Part shown: one piece after another, positions 50,107-62,400 of the stretch
Numbering within the stretch: position 1 is the first letter of the stretch
Layout: every line of letters starts with the position of its first letter
Position numbers and translations under genes: made by a program
NCBI GenBank assembly: GCA_932521025.1
Contig: OW051468.1
Location: 7,068,064-7,132,063 of the forward strand
Source of the DNA: Oscheius onirici
Taxonomy: Eukaryota > Nematoda > Chromadorea > Rhabditida > Rhabditidae
Direction: 5' to 3'
DNA length: 64,000 bases
Notes under the pieces: model-generated
What the model was told of the DNA's origin: nothing
Database searches by the model: none
What the model saw: only the letters and a program-made list of their open reading frames with translations

Positions 50107-50836
50107 TTGCGGAAAATCTGAAACAGACTGTATTTGAAGTGTATTGGAAGATATTCAGAAGGTTACGATTCGAAAAGGTTAAAAGGGAATTCTGCTGCAT
50201 GGGAAGTGTGCGTGGCAAGAGAAATCCGCGCAAGAGCCACGATAAATAACAGCAAAAAGTTCTTTTAATCTAGAACACTGGGCAGTCAGCTTTTCTTTAA
50301 CTTTTGACATAAAAAATTAAGTAAGATTGCTGAAACTAGTCGTAGAAAAGCCGAGAAAAGTATTGAACAAGATTCGATAACCTGGACGACAACGAAACAT
50401 GCATAAGATTTTATATTTATTATTTTATTACATTGTTGCTGGTGAGCATGTCGACAATGTGCGGAATCAGTGAAAAAACCAGAATATACGGGGAACAGAA
50501 GAACGTCGAAGGAACATATAGGTGTCCAAAAACCGCATACTTCTTGCTACTATCGCTGTATCGTGTCAATTTATGGTATTTTACAACGCTGACACTTTCT
50601 TGATTATGAAAGGGTGTAAAAGAATAAAAATTGCCAAAACACTATGTGTTTCCGTAATTCCAACTTTTCCAACGAACCAAAATAGCAAACTACAACACTA
50701 TGGTATGTTGCGGGCATTTCAAACATACCTTTTTTTTCCAGAGAAGTTATTTTCTGGGCTACTCTGACTAGATTCAGTAAAAGATACAAAGGAAATTGTA
50801 GAAACTCTCACAAAAACTGTCGAATTATATTCAACT
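50107..50836. other. Intergenic stretch
   Basis: No supported gene. An 81-codon plus-strand frame at 50522-50767 has no exon signals. The promoter of NCBP1 probably lies at the left end. Confidence 0.4.
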
Positions 50837-51394
50837 CTATTCATTCTCATATTTCTCCGTTCGACTAATGTTCTTCTGCTTCTTCCTCTGCATCTTGTTC
50901 TCTTTGAACTGTTCTAGGAGTTTCTTCTGTCCACGTCGAAGGTTTTCATGTGAATCAATGACTTTTGTGAGTTTCACAATAGTCTTTTCTTGCATCTTGA
51001 CAGTCAGTTCCAGTTCTTTCACTGAAAATAGGAACTCAATTGACCAAAATAACTAAACACCTTTGTTCTGTAACTGCTCAATATTTTTGTTCTTCTCCTT
51101 CAGCTCTTTCCCGTAATTTTCGACAGTTTTCTGGGAACTCCCAATTTTAAGAGACTTCATCTGGTTTATTATGTTGTTGACATCGGAAAAAAACTGTATC
51201 AAGATAGAATAGTACATTCTTACCTCTTTTAGAAACAATCTTCCTCTTTGTTCCAACCGGACGGTCAGCTTTCTGTACGACCTTTTTGACCATTTTAAGA
51301 TAGCATCTGTTTTTCGTAATTCAAATGTCTGCGTTTCTTCTTCTGCGTCTCTGACCGGTGCCTGTACCTCAAGCAGTGATGCAGGCACCTTCAC
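50837..51394 (-). CDS. Small coiled-coil protein, unknown
   Basis: Two exons, 51061-51394 and 50837-51021, joined at QNK-VKELELT. About 172 residues, predominantly helical and charged. The last ~95 residues show heptad-like leucine and isoleucine spacing (NYGKELKEKNKNIEQLQNKV, KMQEKTIVKLTKVIDSHENL) and a basic tail (KENKMQRKKQKNISRTEKY). An in-frame GT..AG pair of 30 nt (51194-51223) is too short to be a likely intron, so I read through it. I do not recognise the family; a centromere or cytoskeletal role would be a guess. Confidence 0.6.
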
Positions 51395-51659
51395 GTAGGT
51401 ACTTCACGTAGGAAGCGAGTTAGCTGTCAGACGGGAGTAAAAAACCCCCACATTTCTTGCAGCAGTTCCACAGTACTCAAGAGTTTCAAGAATACTTCCT
51501 GCCATTCATGCATTGTTCACTATCGACTGTACAATCACTATTGTGAGATGTTCAGGACCTCGATGCAGATCACACGAGAATTTCATACTCTGCTACATGC
51601 TTCGTATTGGAGTTGGAGTGAACACTTTTGTTTGTGAGTAGAATTTGAGTAAATATTCT

Positions 51660-53070
51660 GTTTTTGAATTATAAAGTTCGCGCTTTCGACTTGTCAAGTC
51701 TAAAACTCTAAAAAGCGAGTAGTTCTTGTGCTATTCTAGTTACATGAATCTGAAAAACCATGGAGAAGAAACTACTGGATCTCTGCAATGCCTGTAAAAG
51801 TAAAGGTCGGAACGTCGGCTGGAGATGCAAAACGACGGTCCTACGAGACGGGTCATGCCCAATTTCTTCGCGATCATGACGATGAACTGAAGCGAAGACG
51901 TTGACCATGAACTGAAACCAAAACCGAGAGCTGTGGAGAAATATACGGGAAAGTAACGGATTGATGTGCATCTAAATTCGGTGAGTCTGTCTTCTTTTTC
52001 GAGCTATAGGCGTAAAAGCCCTGTATGCCTCAAAGCCGTGTTTTTGCTGTTTTCATTTTTGGGGGACCCTCATTCTTATCCATTTCCTGTTCAATATCTA
52101 GCTTTGATTTACTTCCAGCACGCTTTCTATTGCTCATTCTCCTTCTCAATTTTTCGTTCATGGATAATCTCTGACCTGTTTCGACTTGTCGAAATCGCGG
52201 AAAAATCGGGCATGACCCGTCTTCCAAACCTTTTTTTGAATTGTTCTACGGCTCCTTTTCGGCTAGTAGCTCAGCCTGTATTGCATTCTTAGTTCGTTCT
52301 CTCGTCCAGAGGTCCAAACTATTGCGTGATCGTCTTGCACAACGCTCTTTTTTGCTAGGGTATTCCTCGGCTTCTTTTCAGCCTTCATTTCCGTTCAACT
52401 CCTCTTCACGTCCGGGTTCTCCTTCGAAGTGTTTCTGGTTTTTTCTCTCGACTGATTTGTGAAGCGGCACTTCTCACAAGATCCTCCTCATTTAGCTGTA
52501 CTGAAAACTGGATATCGGGGAAACAGAAATACTAAACAAACTTTGCAGAATGATTTTGCCGTCAGTTTGATCCAAACTTGTTCAAGTGGAGAGACGCTTG
52601 GCACTGCCTTGAAATTCGATTCCTGAAAACGAAAGAAAGAGCGAAACATTGAGCAAAAAGATACTATCGATGGCTGTGAATCCTTGTCTGAAGTTTTAGC
52701 GCAAGAGAGAACTATCAGTCTTCCCCAGTGGTCCTCGGGTCTCCAAGAACTATACCAAACACCGCTGTGGATTCAAGGAGGTGCCTAAGGAACCGGGAAG
52801 ACCGAGCGTGACACCTTCTTTCGAAGGCTGTCAATTCATGGCGGATTCACGAACTGCCTGTCACTTTTGCCGTCTCTCTTAATGGAAAGAACGCAAGTGT
52901 CTGTGGCGCTACTGTTCGCAATGTCTGATTGTCAATGTCTTGTATAACAGCTGACCTAGTAGAGAGAAGCCAACAGCACAGTAGAAGACGTCGTGGTAGA
53001 ATAGCCCAAGAACTACTCGCTTTAGAGTTTTAGACTTGACATGTCTCGACAAGTCGAAAGCGCGAACTTT
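51660..53070. mobile_element. Long-terminal-inverted-repeat element (copies E and D)
   Basis: Left end (51660-51738) TTTTTGAATTATAAAGTTCG and GCTTTCGACTTGTCAAGTCT, then TAAAACTCTAAAAAGCGAGT. It is inverted relative to the right end (52998-53070), giving ~70-bp terminal inverted repeats around 1.4 kb. The right arm continues inward for ~450 bp as copy D of the family (52614-53070). The interior (51739-52613) also has a weaker inverted pair (ACGGGTCATGCCCAATTT near 51848 and its counterpart near 52200). No transposase is recognised. This looks like a DNA transposon or foldback element and is the most complete member in the window. Confidence 0.8.
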
Positions 53071-53279
53071 GAAAAAAAAACACTAGGTTAGCGGAAAATA
53101 TCTACTTCTATCTGTTGTTTATCGCTACAATAACTGGTCATAGAGAGACAAAACCAGCTCTCGACCACCCCCATGGGGTCATATCCACGAAGGGGTCACT
53201 CCACCGATCAATGGCCATTATGCGAGACCGGGGGCTAACAAGGTCGTCGCGGACCGCCTTCACAACCGTTCCTTTCTGA

Positions 53280-54688
53280 ATGGGTCTCATCTTCCTCCTT
53301 CTCCTGCCAATCGTCCTCTCAGGTTCTATTGAAGAAGCTATAGGAAAACGGCAAGAGGATGCCATCCCCATCATTGAACTACGGTAGTTAGTTTCGTCTG
53401 ATGCAACTCTGTTTAGGGGAGAGGGCAAACCCATGACGGCTGCCCAAATTCGTCATCTGGAAGAAATGTCAAATGGCGGGAAGCCGATGGATATTCGAAT
53501 TGATCGGACCTTCGTCCCAGCCAACTGTCCCTATACGGCCAGCAGAAAAGATTTTGTCACTTTCCACTACAAGGTGAGTGACCTTACCTCAATTATCCTC
53601 CGCGTCCTCGGCAAACAGTCTTTCTTTTCAGTTATTCGTAGAGGATGGTCGTAAAATACATCAGACTTATGAATTGGAGCCGGTCAGAATTCAGTTAGGA
53701 GTCGGAATGACTCTTCCCGGGTTGGACAAGGGACTTGTAGGAGTGTGTAAGCAGGAGATTCGGAGGATACAAGTGCCATACAGATTGGCTCAGAGGGCCA
53801 AGAGTAAGGGTGAGTATTGTATTGAGATCTCGTGTAGAGACAACATACCGTCTCACAGTGGGTTCTTCCTATTTTATCTGTACTCTATTATCGGATTTGA
53901 GTCCCATAATAATCCTGACCCATACCCACATTCCTTCTTTATTACATGACCGTTCTTTCCCGTTACCAATACAGAGACTCTTGTCTGATCTTGATCCGAA
54001 CAGTTTTACTTTCGTATATGCAGTTTCGTCTGTGTCTGTAGTTTGGAACTAATTTACATTCAAAAAATTCCGAAGACTGTAGACTATAAAAAGTCCAGTT
54101 TGTTTTTTACCCTAAATGGAAAGAGGAAATTTATAGTATCGCATAGAACTTTGACTATACTTTCTAACATCAATCTTTTCAGTCTGGAAACACGTACCGA
54201 CCGACGAGCACTGGATCAGTCTCTCTATCGACGTCGTCGACATCGAACCCTACACTCCCGAATTGATGTTCAATTTCTTGGATCGTAACAATGACACCGT
54301 CCTCTCGAAAGACGATCTGACCGCCTGGTTGTCGAAGATGAAAGAATTTGGAAAGATCTGGAAGAATGCCGACATTGACAACAGCCAGGCTGTTGACTAC
54401 TACATCAAGTTGGTTTTCTTAATTACTGTAGACAGTCCTTTAAGATATTTCGATCTGGACAAAGATGGAAAGATTACTCGTTCTGAATGGGAACAAGTAA
54501 TGTCCAGAGATGTGGCCACAATGGAGGCAAAGAAACAAATCAAGAAGAAGGGAAAACTCCGAGATCCGGGTCTAGCCTGGATTCTGGACTTTGACAATGA
54601 CGGCGTTGTGACTTACGAAGAGAATGACGAGGCGGATGACAGAATAGAGCAGTTTTTGATAGGAAAAGACAAGAAGGACGAGTTGTGA
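53280..54688 (+). CDS. ER FKBP-type protein with EF-hands (FKBP7/14-like)
   Basis: Starts at 53280 with a signal peptide (MGLIFLLLLPIVLSGS). An FKBP fold follows: DFVTFHYKLFVEDGRKIHQT, LGVGMTLPGLDKGLVGVCKQ and EIRRIQVPYRLA. Three EF-hand loops follow: DRNNDTVLSKDD, DLDKDGKITRSE and DFDNDGVVTYEE. The protein ends KDEL, the ER-retention signal. FKBP7/FKBP14-type proteins are ER prolyl isomerases acting on collagen-like clients. Here several canonical catalytic positions are changed: the usual FDSS is IHQT, GWD is GLD, and LAYG is LAQR. Isomerase activity may therefore be weak or lost. It converges with the mucin-like gene, with only 28 bp between stop codons. Confidence 0.92.
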
Positions 54689-54716
54689 AATTGTTTTATT
54701 GTAACACATAATAAAG

Positions 54717-55512
54717 TTAGGGATACGGTCTGTAGCCCACGGAAGCATTAGAGGGGTTTCGTTTCCGGAACAAAAAGATCCCAGCTCCTACTCCGAGACA
54801 GATGATGATGCCGACGGCGAAGCCGACTGAAAATTGATTGTTTTGGGGGACAAGGAGCCGTTTATCGGGCGTGTGATGTTCTGCAAAGTTGTAGAGCAGA
54901 GGAAAATATACAGAACACGGTGGAGCTTGAAAACGAAATTTTCAAACTGAATCCAGAGTCGCAAAAATTCACTATGCCTAACAATATGAGGATCATATTC
55001 ATCATGAATAGAATCAGGACCTCTACAAAAAACAGTAGTTTTGCAATAGTAGTTCATTTTTCCAAAAGAGCATTCTTCTTACAATTTACGTTACTCGAAC
55101 CATTCTGTGACTTACTGAAAAACGACCCGACGGCAAAAGACGGTGGTCTAGGAACGGCTTTGGTGGTTGGAAGTTCCGTAGTAGTATTCGTTACAGGCAT
55201 CAGAGTGATTTTCGAAGAATTGGTCGGAAGAAGAGTAGTGACAACTGAACCAGCAGTAGTTCCTGCTGAAGCTGTCGTAGAATTAAATCCTGATGTCGCA
55301 TTGGGTTGAATAGTGCTTGTGACTGCTACAGAAACAACGGAGATAGCAGAACCTGTAGTTGGAAGCACAGAAGCAACCGAAGTTTTAGAATCTGTTGTGG
55401 GAACTGAAGGAAGAATAGAAGTAGAAGCGATAGTTGGGGGAGAGACTGAACTGGTACCTTCTTGAGCAAAATTGAAGGAAATAGACAGAAATAGAAAGAA
55501 TAGGATGAACAT
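54717..55512 (-). CDS. Ser/Thr-rich mucin-like type I membrane protein
   Basis: Two exons, 55116-55512 and 54717-54828. Exon 1 encodes a signal peptide (MFILFFLFLSISFNFAQ) and a ~115-residue Ser/Thr/Pro-rich domain with repeated SVSVxxT and TTxx motifs, a heavy O-glycosylation candidate. Exon 2 encodes a single transmembrane helix (VGFAVGIIICLGVGAGIFLF), a basic stop-transfer RKRN and a short tail ending VGYRPYP. The 287-bp intron contains a half copy of the short hairpin repeat. It may be a cell-surface or glycocalyx protein. No family is named because the extracellular part is low complexity. Confidence 0.72.
54873..54920. repeat. Short hairpin repeat, half copy
   Basis: GTGATGTTCTGCAAAGTTGTAGAGC matches the left arm of the 7119 copy. 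The right arm is mostly lost (only ACAGAACAC remains). It lies inside the intron of the mucin-like gene. Confidence 0.6.
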
Positions 55513-55804
55513 TTCACAATAGACTAGGTGGAGAGAATTTGGATCAGTTCTGGCTGGAATTGCTCGACAGCTGTGTTAGCAGAGCCACGTACAAGGGCAG
55601 TGTGTGACGCATATAGTCCAATTGTTTTGGTTTTTGGCTACCGGAAGAAGAGAAGACTGAACTCAGACTTTTAGATTGTTCAGAGTTCTACGCTTCCTGT
55701 TGAAGTTTACACCTGGCTAGCCAAGATGTACTCGATGAATTTAAAAAGAAGAACATAAAAAGACCAGCCTTTCAATGCAGCTTTATTGGTTTCATTGTTG
55801 CTTT

Positions 55805-56290
55805 TTAGTCGTCATCTTCGTCGACCTCGCAGCGAGTGATCCGAGTCTCTGATCCATCGAGACAGGTGACCTGTGCAGCTTCCGAGTAGACTGTCATCCC
55901 GTCAGTGATCCACGCCTCGATTCTGTCACCGAAACGTTTGAGTTTGGCCCCATAGATCAGTGCCACATTGGTTCGAGGGAGTAGACAGTCGCTGGTGGCC
56001 TCCTCGTCCAGCTGACTACCATTTTCCTGCTTGACTTGACAGTCGCGGGAGACAAAAAGCTGGACCCTCTTTCCCTGGACGACTAGGTCGATGCCGCTCG
56101 AGACGACGACCGGAACCTCGCTCTGACAGATGACTCGGGAGAAGCAGTAGGCCGTCGAGAGACACAGCGGCTGCCAACCATGCTGAATTTGGAAGGCAAA
56201 CTTTTTCTTGTCCTGCTTGTTTCGGCCCGCGTAGTAGATCATCACAGGTCCTCCAGAGCACACCTCGTACAGATTGGGCGAGTCGGCCAT
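55805..56290 (-). CDS. Unknown 161-aa protein
   Basis: One open exon from ATG 56290 to 55805. The N-terminal half has several cysteines and aromatic residues (YEVCSGGPVMIYYAG, HGWQPLCLSTAYCFSRVICQ). The middle alternates hydrophobic residues like beta strands (VPVVVSSGIDLVVQGKRVQL, TNVALIYGAKLKRFGDRIEA). The end is very acidic (EVDEDDD). No signal peptide or domain is recognised. An AAATTCAG acceptor 22 bp before the ATG fits trans-splicing. AATAAA follows the stop on the minus strand at about 55783. Confidence 0.65.
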   Translation of the reverse strand: MADSPNLYEVCSGGPVMIYYAGRNKQDKKKFAFQIQHGWQPLCLSTAYCFSRVICQSEVPVVVSSGIDLVVQGKRVQLFVSRDCQVKQENGSQLDEEATSDCLLPRTNVALIYGAKLKRFGDRIEAWITDGMTVYSEAAQVTCLDGSETRITRCEVDEDDD

Positions 56291-56478
56291 CCAGTCAGCG
56301 TCACGAGTAGAACTGAATTTTTTTTAACTTTTTCAAAAGGTAATTGTCAAAGGGTTTCCAAAAAGTTGCAATTGTTTTTTTTTGCAATAACAAATTGCAA
56401 TAGTTTTCAAATCAAAATAACTTTTCTGGATACTTTTGAAGGCTTAGGAAAAAACTAGACTTCTGGGTTACAATCAAG

Positions 56479-56916
56479 ATGGACGGTTTGCAGCTCGTCG
56501 TGAAGACCAAGGAGAAGCTGATGAAAACTCGTAGTCGATTAGAGGTGGAAGAGAAGAAGAAGACCCTGATGGTGGCAGGAAATGTCGACCTTAGACGGGC
56601 TCTGGAACAGCGCGAAATGGAAATTGAACAGATGCGCCGCGAGGTGACGGAACTGAAGGCTGAGCATAGCAAAAGACAATGGAATCTCGACTACCAGATG
56701 GACATCAATCGTCTGCTGACTCATCAAGTAGACTATCTGAAGGAGTGTCACGCAAAACAGAAGGAACAGCTGGCCGATCTGATGACTTCCTGTGAGCAGC
56801 AGAAGAAAGACTTGGACACAAAAAATAGCGTTCTTCTGACCATCAGCAAGAGTCAGCATCTACAGCAGCTTATTCTCAACACACAGGAGGATATTATCAA
56901 CAATCACAATTCCTAG
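56479..56916 (+). CDS. Unknown 145-aa coiled-coil protein
   Basis: A single open exon starting MDGLQLVVKTKEKLMKTRSR. From residue ~10 to ~130 it is almost wholly helical and charged, with heptad-compatible spacing (RRALEQREMEIEQMRREVTE, HQVDYLKECHAKQKEQLADL, CEQQKKDLDTKNSVLL). No domain beyond a coiled coil is seen. It is divergently placed to the 55805-56290 gene, with 188 bp between starts, so the two may share a promoter. Confidence 0.6.
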   Translation: MDGLQLVVKTKEKLMKTRSRLEVEEKKKTLMVAGNVDLRRALEQREMEIEQMRREVTELKAEHSKRQWNLDYQMDINRLLTHQVDYLKECHAKQKEQLADLMTSCEQQKKDLDTKNSVLLTISKSQHLQQLILNTQEDIINNHNS

Positions 56917-59418
56917 ACGGTAATAGAGGAAGACGCTTTGAGTGACTCGGTAGAAACTTTTCGAGTGACAAGGATCGTCTTATTGAAAGCTTACCGTGCA
57001 CTTTTTCGAAGAGAGCGATGACAAAATGGACAGCCAAGAGTCCAGAAAGACTTGGGACTCGTCTGGTCATCTTCACCCCCATGACTTCCTGGTCCTTTCC
57101 CGTATCCCTGGGAGATGTTTGCTCCTATCCCCTCTGGTGTTCTCTTTGTCTCAAGAAGTCATTTATTTCGAATCCTCTTCGAACACCTGTCCCCCCTCCG
57201 AAACTCTTCACTCCGCTCTTTCTTCCAAATCTATCATGGTGTCCCGTGGTGAAGATTGCTCCAGAAACTTTTGAAAGAACAGGAAGGGCAGACCTGCAAC
57301 TACAAGGACGTAATTGGTGTCTAGAGCTATTTGTGGAGTGACGCATTTGGCGGAAAGCATAATTCAAAAGGCTTGGAAAGCTGTGATAGATCTGTTATCA
57401 ACTAGGCAGACACCTGGTCTCTCTAACAAATGACCCGCCTCTCTCACCACTTTCTCACACCAATCTTTTCCGGCTCCTCCCTGCCAATTTGTCGGGAAAA
57501 GGCTTATTCTCTCACTGAGAGCAGGTGTTCAGTCTATTGACAGTTTTGGGCAGTATCCTATTACACTCTCTCTGAATAGACAAGGACCTTTCACATCGAA
57601 TTCCAAGCCCAGTGACTGATCCTCTTCGTGCACTTTGGGAACTACTCTTTTGAGTGGCTGTCTATATTTTGTGACCAGGACGATCAGACTTTCTCACTTT
57701 TTCAAATACTTTCCCTATTCGTTTAAGATTTGACTGTTTGATTGGCTGGCAAGATGAGTATAGGATTTCCTCCATCAACCTTTATCTGACTGTACTTTTC
57801 CTGCTCTCGTTTCCTTGAGTCCTTTTTTGGCCAACTCGTGTTTTTCTCCTTGATTGACCTGTCAAAGCATATTTGGAGGAAACTGTTTTACAGAGGGCAC
57901 TGATTCATGCTGGCGCTTCTGACATGTTAAGAGCTCCAGGTTTTTGAGATACCGACGTGTCATATTTTTCTAGATCTGCTTATTACGCGTTCTTTTGCTT
58001 AGTGAAAATTCTCTAACTTCCAGAGCTGCTAGTCATTGGCAAACGAACTTTTTTTGGGTCAGAAAAAAACTTGGGATAGTAGCTTTAAATTCTTTTCTAC
58101 TCGACCAGACAGGTCAAAAAACTGAAGAGGTATGTGTGAACTCGTCTCCCGGAACCTGCCATCTCTCACCTGGGGCTACTATTTCGCACCGGGACTGTCA
58201 CATCCGGTGACGACACGAAATCTGACGGGAGCATCCGGCACATCGATTTGACTTTCCTGTACTCTGTTTCTTTTTTTCCTTCCTTTTTTTCACTACCAGA
58301 TGTTTCCGCAACTATAAACTCTCATTCCTTCCCCAACTATGCAAACTCGGCCTTCATTCTGTGTTAAGTCATAAATTTCAGAGCTGTCCTGCGTGCTCCG
58401 CGAGGCAGGTGAGTCCGAGAGTCTTTCCATGGCTCGTAAATCAAAAATAGTCGATCGTAGCTAGTTTGATGATCGCTCTGTGCAAAAAGTTCCCTCTTGG
58501 CAGCAGATGTTCATTTATCACGCAAGAGTCATAGAACACGATTCGATGTAGAAACACTAGTCTTTGATTGGTAGTCTGAGAAAAAAGCAACGTCAAAGTT
58601 GTTGATAACTTTCTATTGTTTCCTGTTCGATACCGCATCTGTATGATTTCCGATTCAAACATCCAGATCCCACCAATTTTTAATAACCACAAAGTGAATG
58701 TGCTCGAGAACTAGAGACTTGTTCATCACTTAACCATATGTTGCACCAGTCCTATGATCGTATTCCATACCGGCTAAGTAAATTTTAAAGTAGAAATAAG
58801 AAGAATAGTGAAAAATTCTATGAACTTATAACTGACTTTTAACTTTATTAGTAGTAAGTAGGACCAGTCAAATGTATGAGAACCTGTCCAGAAATGAATA
58901 TTTAATACTTGAAACTTATCAAGGCAAATTTAATGACCATATACCTTTTTGAAAACTTTTTTTCAAATTGCTTAATATTGCTTTTGTATTCTTTCTGTGG
59001 AAACTGAACATTACCCAGAAAATTAAGTAACAAAAGTGGTGGGTGTAGAACACATACCGAAGCACCTCTTGGAAACCTTCAAAATGGCTCAAACTGCTCC
59101 AATAGAGAAATTGACAGTTGATAGTGCGTATCTTTAGACTGACTCACTTTCCATTCGAATAAATTCTCGTCTTGAAAAACAAGCCCAGTGTCGAAAACAC
59201 GTTAAACGGAACCATGTGGACACACAACGTGGTCGACGGACTGATACCTTTATATAAGCGGGGAGACCAGTACTGGTTGAAGGGATTACAGACTAACAAG
59301 CGTCCGAACTGTTATTATAACTGTCTCTCACCCAAGGCGGGTCCTGTTATCTAATAGCACTCCCATCTTCCTCTACCAGCATCCTAAAAGGAACTGTTTG
59401 TACTTTCTGGCGCGAAAA
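56917..59418. other. Gene-poor intergenic region
   Basis: About 2.5 kb without a supported gene. Open frames at 57018-57341 and 59172-59354 (the latter reading WTHNVVDGLIPLYKRGDQYW) lack convincing starts or splice sites. The FLVCR promoter presumably lies at the right end. Confidence 0.4.
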
Positions 59419-62400
59419 TGGAAAATGAAAGTATTTCGAGTACTTCCACTACGATTTCTAATGATCCTACTCCAGCTGCCGATGAGCCGAGTCCTTCTCT
59501 CAACTTCTTCGTCCTTTTGGGCCGATTCATCCAACAAGGCGTGAGTATTTTCCTGTTTTAAGAAGAAAGAAACACGATGATAAAGATCGGCAATGTTTGC
59601 ATAGGAAACACTCTCCTGTGACACTTGTTTTCACGTGGAGATTTGGGAGAAAGGGGGACGAATCATACGAATATAGTGGGATAATACCGTTATCAGTTGT
59701 AAAATGACCGGTCTAGGGAAGAAAAAGGCGAAAATAGATGGTATTAATATTTATTGAACTCGATTCTATGAGAATTCACCTTTCACAGCCCCAGCTGAAA
59801 ATGGTTATCAAAGTAATAGCCGTAGAAAAATAGGGCAAAACAAGTAATATGAAGGCCCAGTTTCCAAACAGGGCCAGGCATCTCCCAGTATAGCTGATTC
59901 AATATATACAGATCATCATCGTAACTCAGTCTCTTAGCGGCGAGACCAAAATATCACGTAAACGAACCAAGAATCGTAGATCCTACGTGTTGTGCTAGCC
60001 TCACCGTGAGTTCAGTGGGCTACGGTAGCGACATCTTTTCTTTGAACTAAGTGGCCATCAGAGCTGGGCAGATCCCGCTTATAATCTGACGATGCGCAAA
60101 AAAGAAAAAGTTCCAAAAAGGTCAGGCGAAACAGAGATGATATCCTGTGAGGCTATAATCTGACTCGGGTGTTGCCAAAGAAACGTTCTAGACCTAATGT
60201 AGAATCTGATGAAAGACTTCAAAATTGTCCCTCACTTTTTTTCACATATGTTCTTGAATAGCGTGACTGCCGGGGTCGTCGTCAGCCGTGCGAAACCGAT
60301 CCCTCCGATCATCTCACGTAGAGAGAGACCTTCGCGTGTCTGTCCTGCTGACACTTTTTGACGAACAAATTGACTTCTCTCTTTGTCGTGATTGTTGTGT
60401 ACTTTTTGAAAACCCCAAAGCTTTTCGGACCTTGAACTCGAAAGTCAGATGGTTGGCCCTTTCTTCATATCCTTTGAGGACAATGGGATAAATAGCTTGA
60501 CTAGGCAACTGAAAGGCTTTTGAAAGTTTTTGATCTTGGAACATTACAGCTTCTAACCGACATATCCTGCTCAAAACGTGCTTTTTTCAGCTTTCTGATG
60601 TTCTGACAGATTGTAGAGCAGATCAAAAGCTACAACTTTGCAGAACACCTTTTTTAAATGAAAATTCACTGTATTGACAGCAAAATGAGTGGCGCCTATA
60701 AGTTCTGAGAGTCGTTGCAAGATCTAAACTTCTGCAAAAGCATAAAAACTTCCTGGTACCAGCGTGACCTATTCTACTTCCAGACGCACTCTCCTTTGAC
60801 CACCGTAACCTTTTGACTTTTCAGCCTTGTGGTGGTGGGCGGGTCGCGAGCAGCCCAGTCGCCCCGATGAGCCTCGACAAGCAGGTTCGACTTCCAGCCT
60901 TTTCTTCTTTTATTGTCTCACATTCAGGAAAAGGGGCAATGCCTAGCCGAGCCACGGGTCTTTGCCCGAAGATGGGCAATGCTCATCATGTTCATTCTCT
61001 TGTCTGCTTCAAACGGTGCTCAATGGATCATGTACTCGATCATTGCCGACGTCGTGGCACAATTCTACGGCGTCGGATATACGGCAGTCGACTGGACAAG
61101 CATGATCTACATGCTCACCTACATACTTTTCTTCATACCGGCAGCGTGAGTTTTCCCAAGTTCATGATCTAGTAGTTTGTCTATTCTAATAAGTTGGCTA
61201 TTCTCAAAATCTTCTGATAGCTACAGTCAATATGATTGGTCAAACTGTTCTACTTCAGACAAGCTGATTGGACTTGTTGTAGAGGCGAAGAGTACCAATG
61301 TTTTTGTCTGTTTGTTATTACGACACATTTACATTAGGGGTGGGAGGCTATCCTAGGTTTTCAGCTATGGGGTAGTCAAGATCCTTGGTTTTGAGTGACT
61401 AGTTCAGAATATCCACTACTTGCGATGATTGCGCCACATGAGGTAGAGAACCATATAATTAAACAGAGTAACCATTCAGTGTGCTCTCTGAATAGATAGT
61501 TTCGAGTCTAGAGAGTTATGAAACAGCCAGAAACCTGTTCTAAAAGTGACTAGTCCAACCAGATCTTTAATATAATCGGACAGAGGTAGTCCATCTTACT
61601 CTCTGTCAGCACTTCCCACAGAGAAGAGCATCTCCCAGAACTTCCCCAGTTCAAACAACGTAACCATCGGCTAGAAGAAAAGGGAGAGTAACCATGTGTG
61701 TTTGCTTTGAAAACAGCGTCAAGTGAGGATTTTGGAACTTTGTCTTACAAAAAGTCTTCTCGTTCTTTCGAGCCGCGGAAGAAAATGTCTTTCAAACCTT
61801 TTGGAATTTTTTATATTCACAATCGGAAACGGATTGACCTCTTGAAAAGACAATGAGTCCGTAACATTTACCAATGACTCCCGGATGTGACCCGAGATTT
61901 CGATGTACGTAATCTGTTTGCCGACTGCTAGTGGATACTCGCTCTGAGTATGTTCCAAGTAGTACCAAAGACTCTCTATCTATAAAGACTCAGCAGAAGT
62001 GAGGTACTCTTCTAATCTCTTTTCTGGAGCAGTAAGTACTACCTGGAACTCTCCAAAGTCCCAATATCAGAAGGACACGTGACTCTCACAAAGTGTCCAT
62101 CGGTGTTGCCAGGCGCAGACCAAACACAAGTCGGCTTGTTCTCGCCTGATGCTTACATGTCAAGGGTTAGTCTCTGCCGAGAACAAATACAAAGACTGCA
62201 GACGCTCTCTGTCAAAATGCTTGCGTCAAAGTTTTTTTGAGAGATTGAACTTTCAGCTGGTTGCTGGACAAGTACGGACTTCGAATCTCGGTTCTTCTAG
62301 GAGCTTTGGGCAACTGTATCGGAGCCTGGGTCAGGATTCTCTCAACGAATCCTGGTATTCAGACAGAAACACCTCATATACTGTATGTTCAGATGGCTTC

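Noticed and set aside
51195-51300. Alternative start MVKKVVQKADRPVGTKRK for the coiled-coil gene
   Set aside because: Splicing from this frame to the next exon gives a stop; the longer open frame continues correctly.
59172-59354. 60-codon frame, possibly the 3' exon of a small gene with MAQTAPIEKLTVD at 59085
   Set aside because: No donor/acceptor combination joins the two in frame convincingly; kept as a note only.
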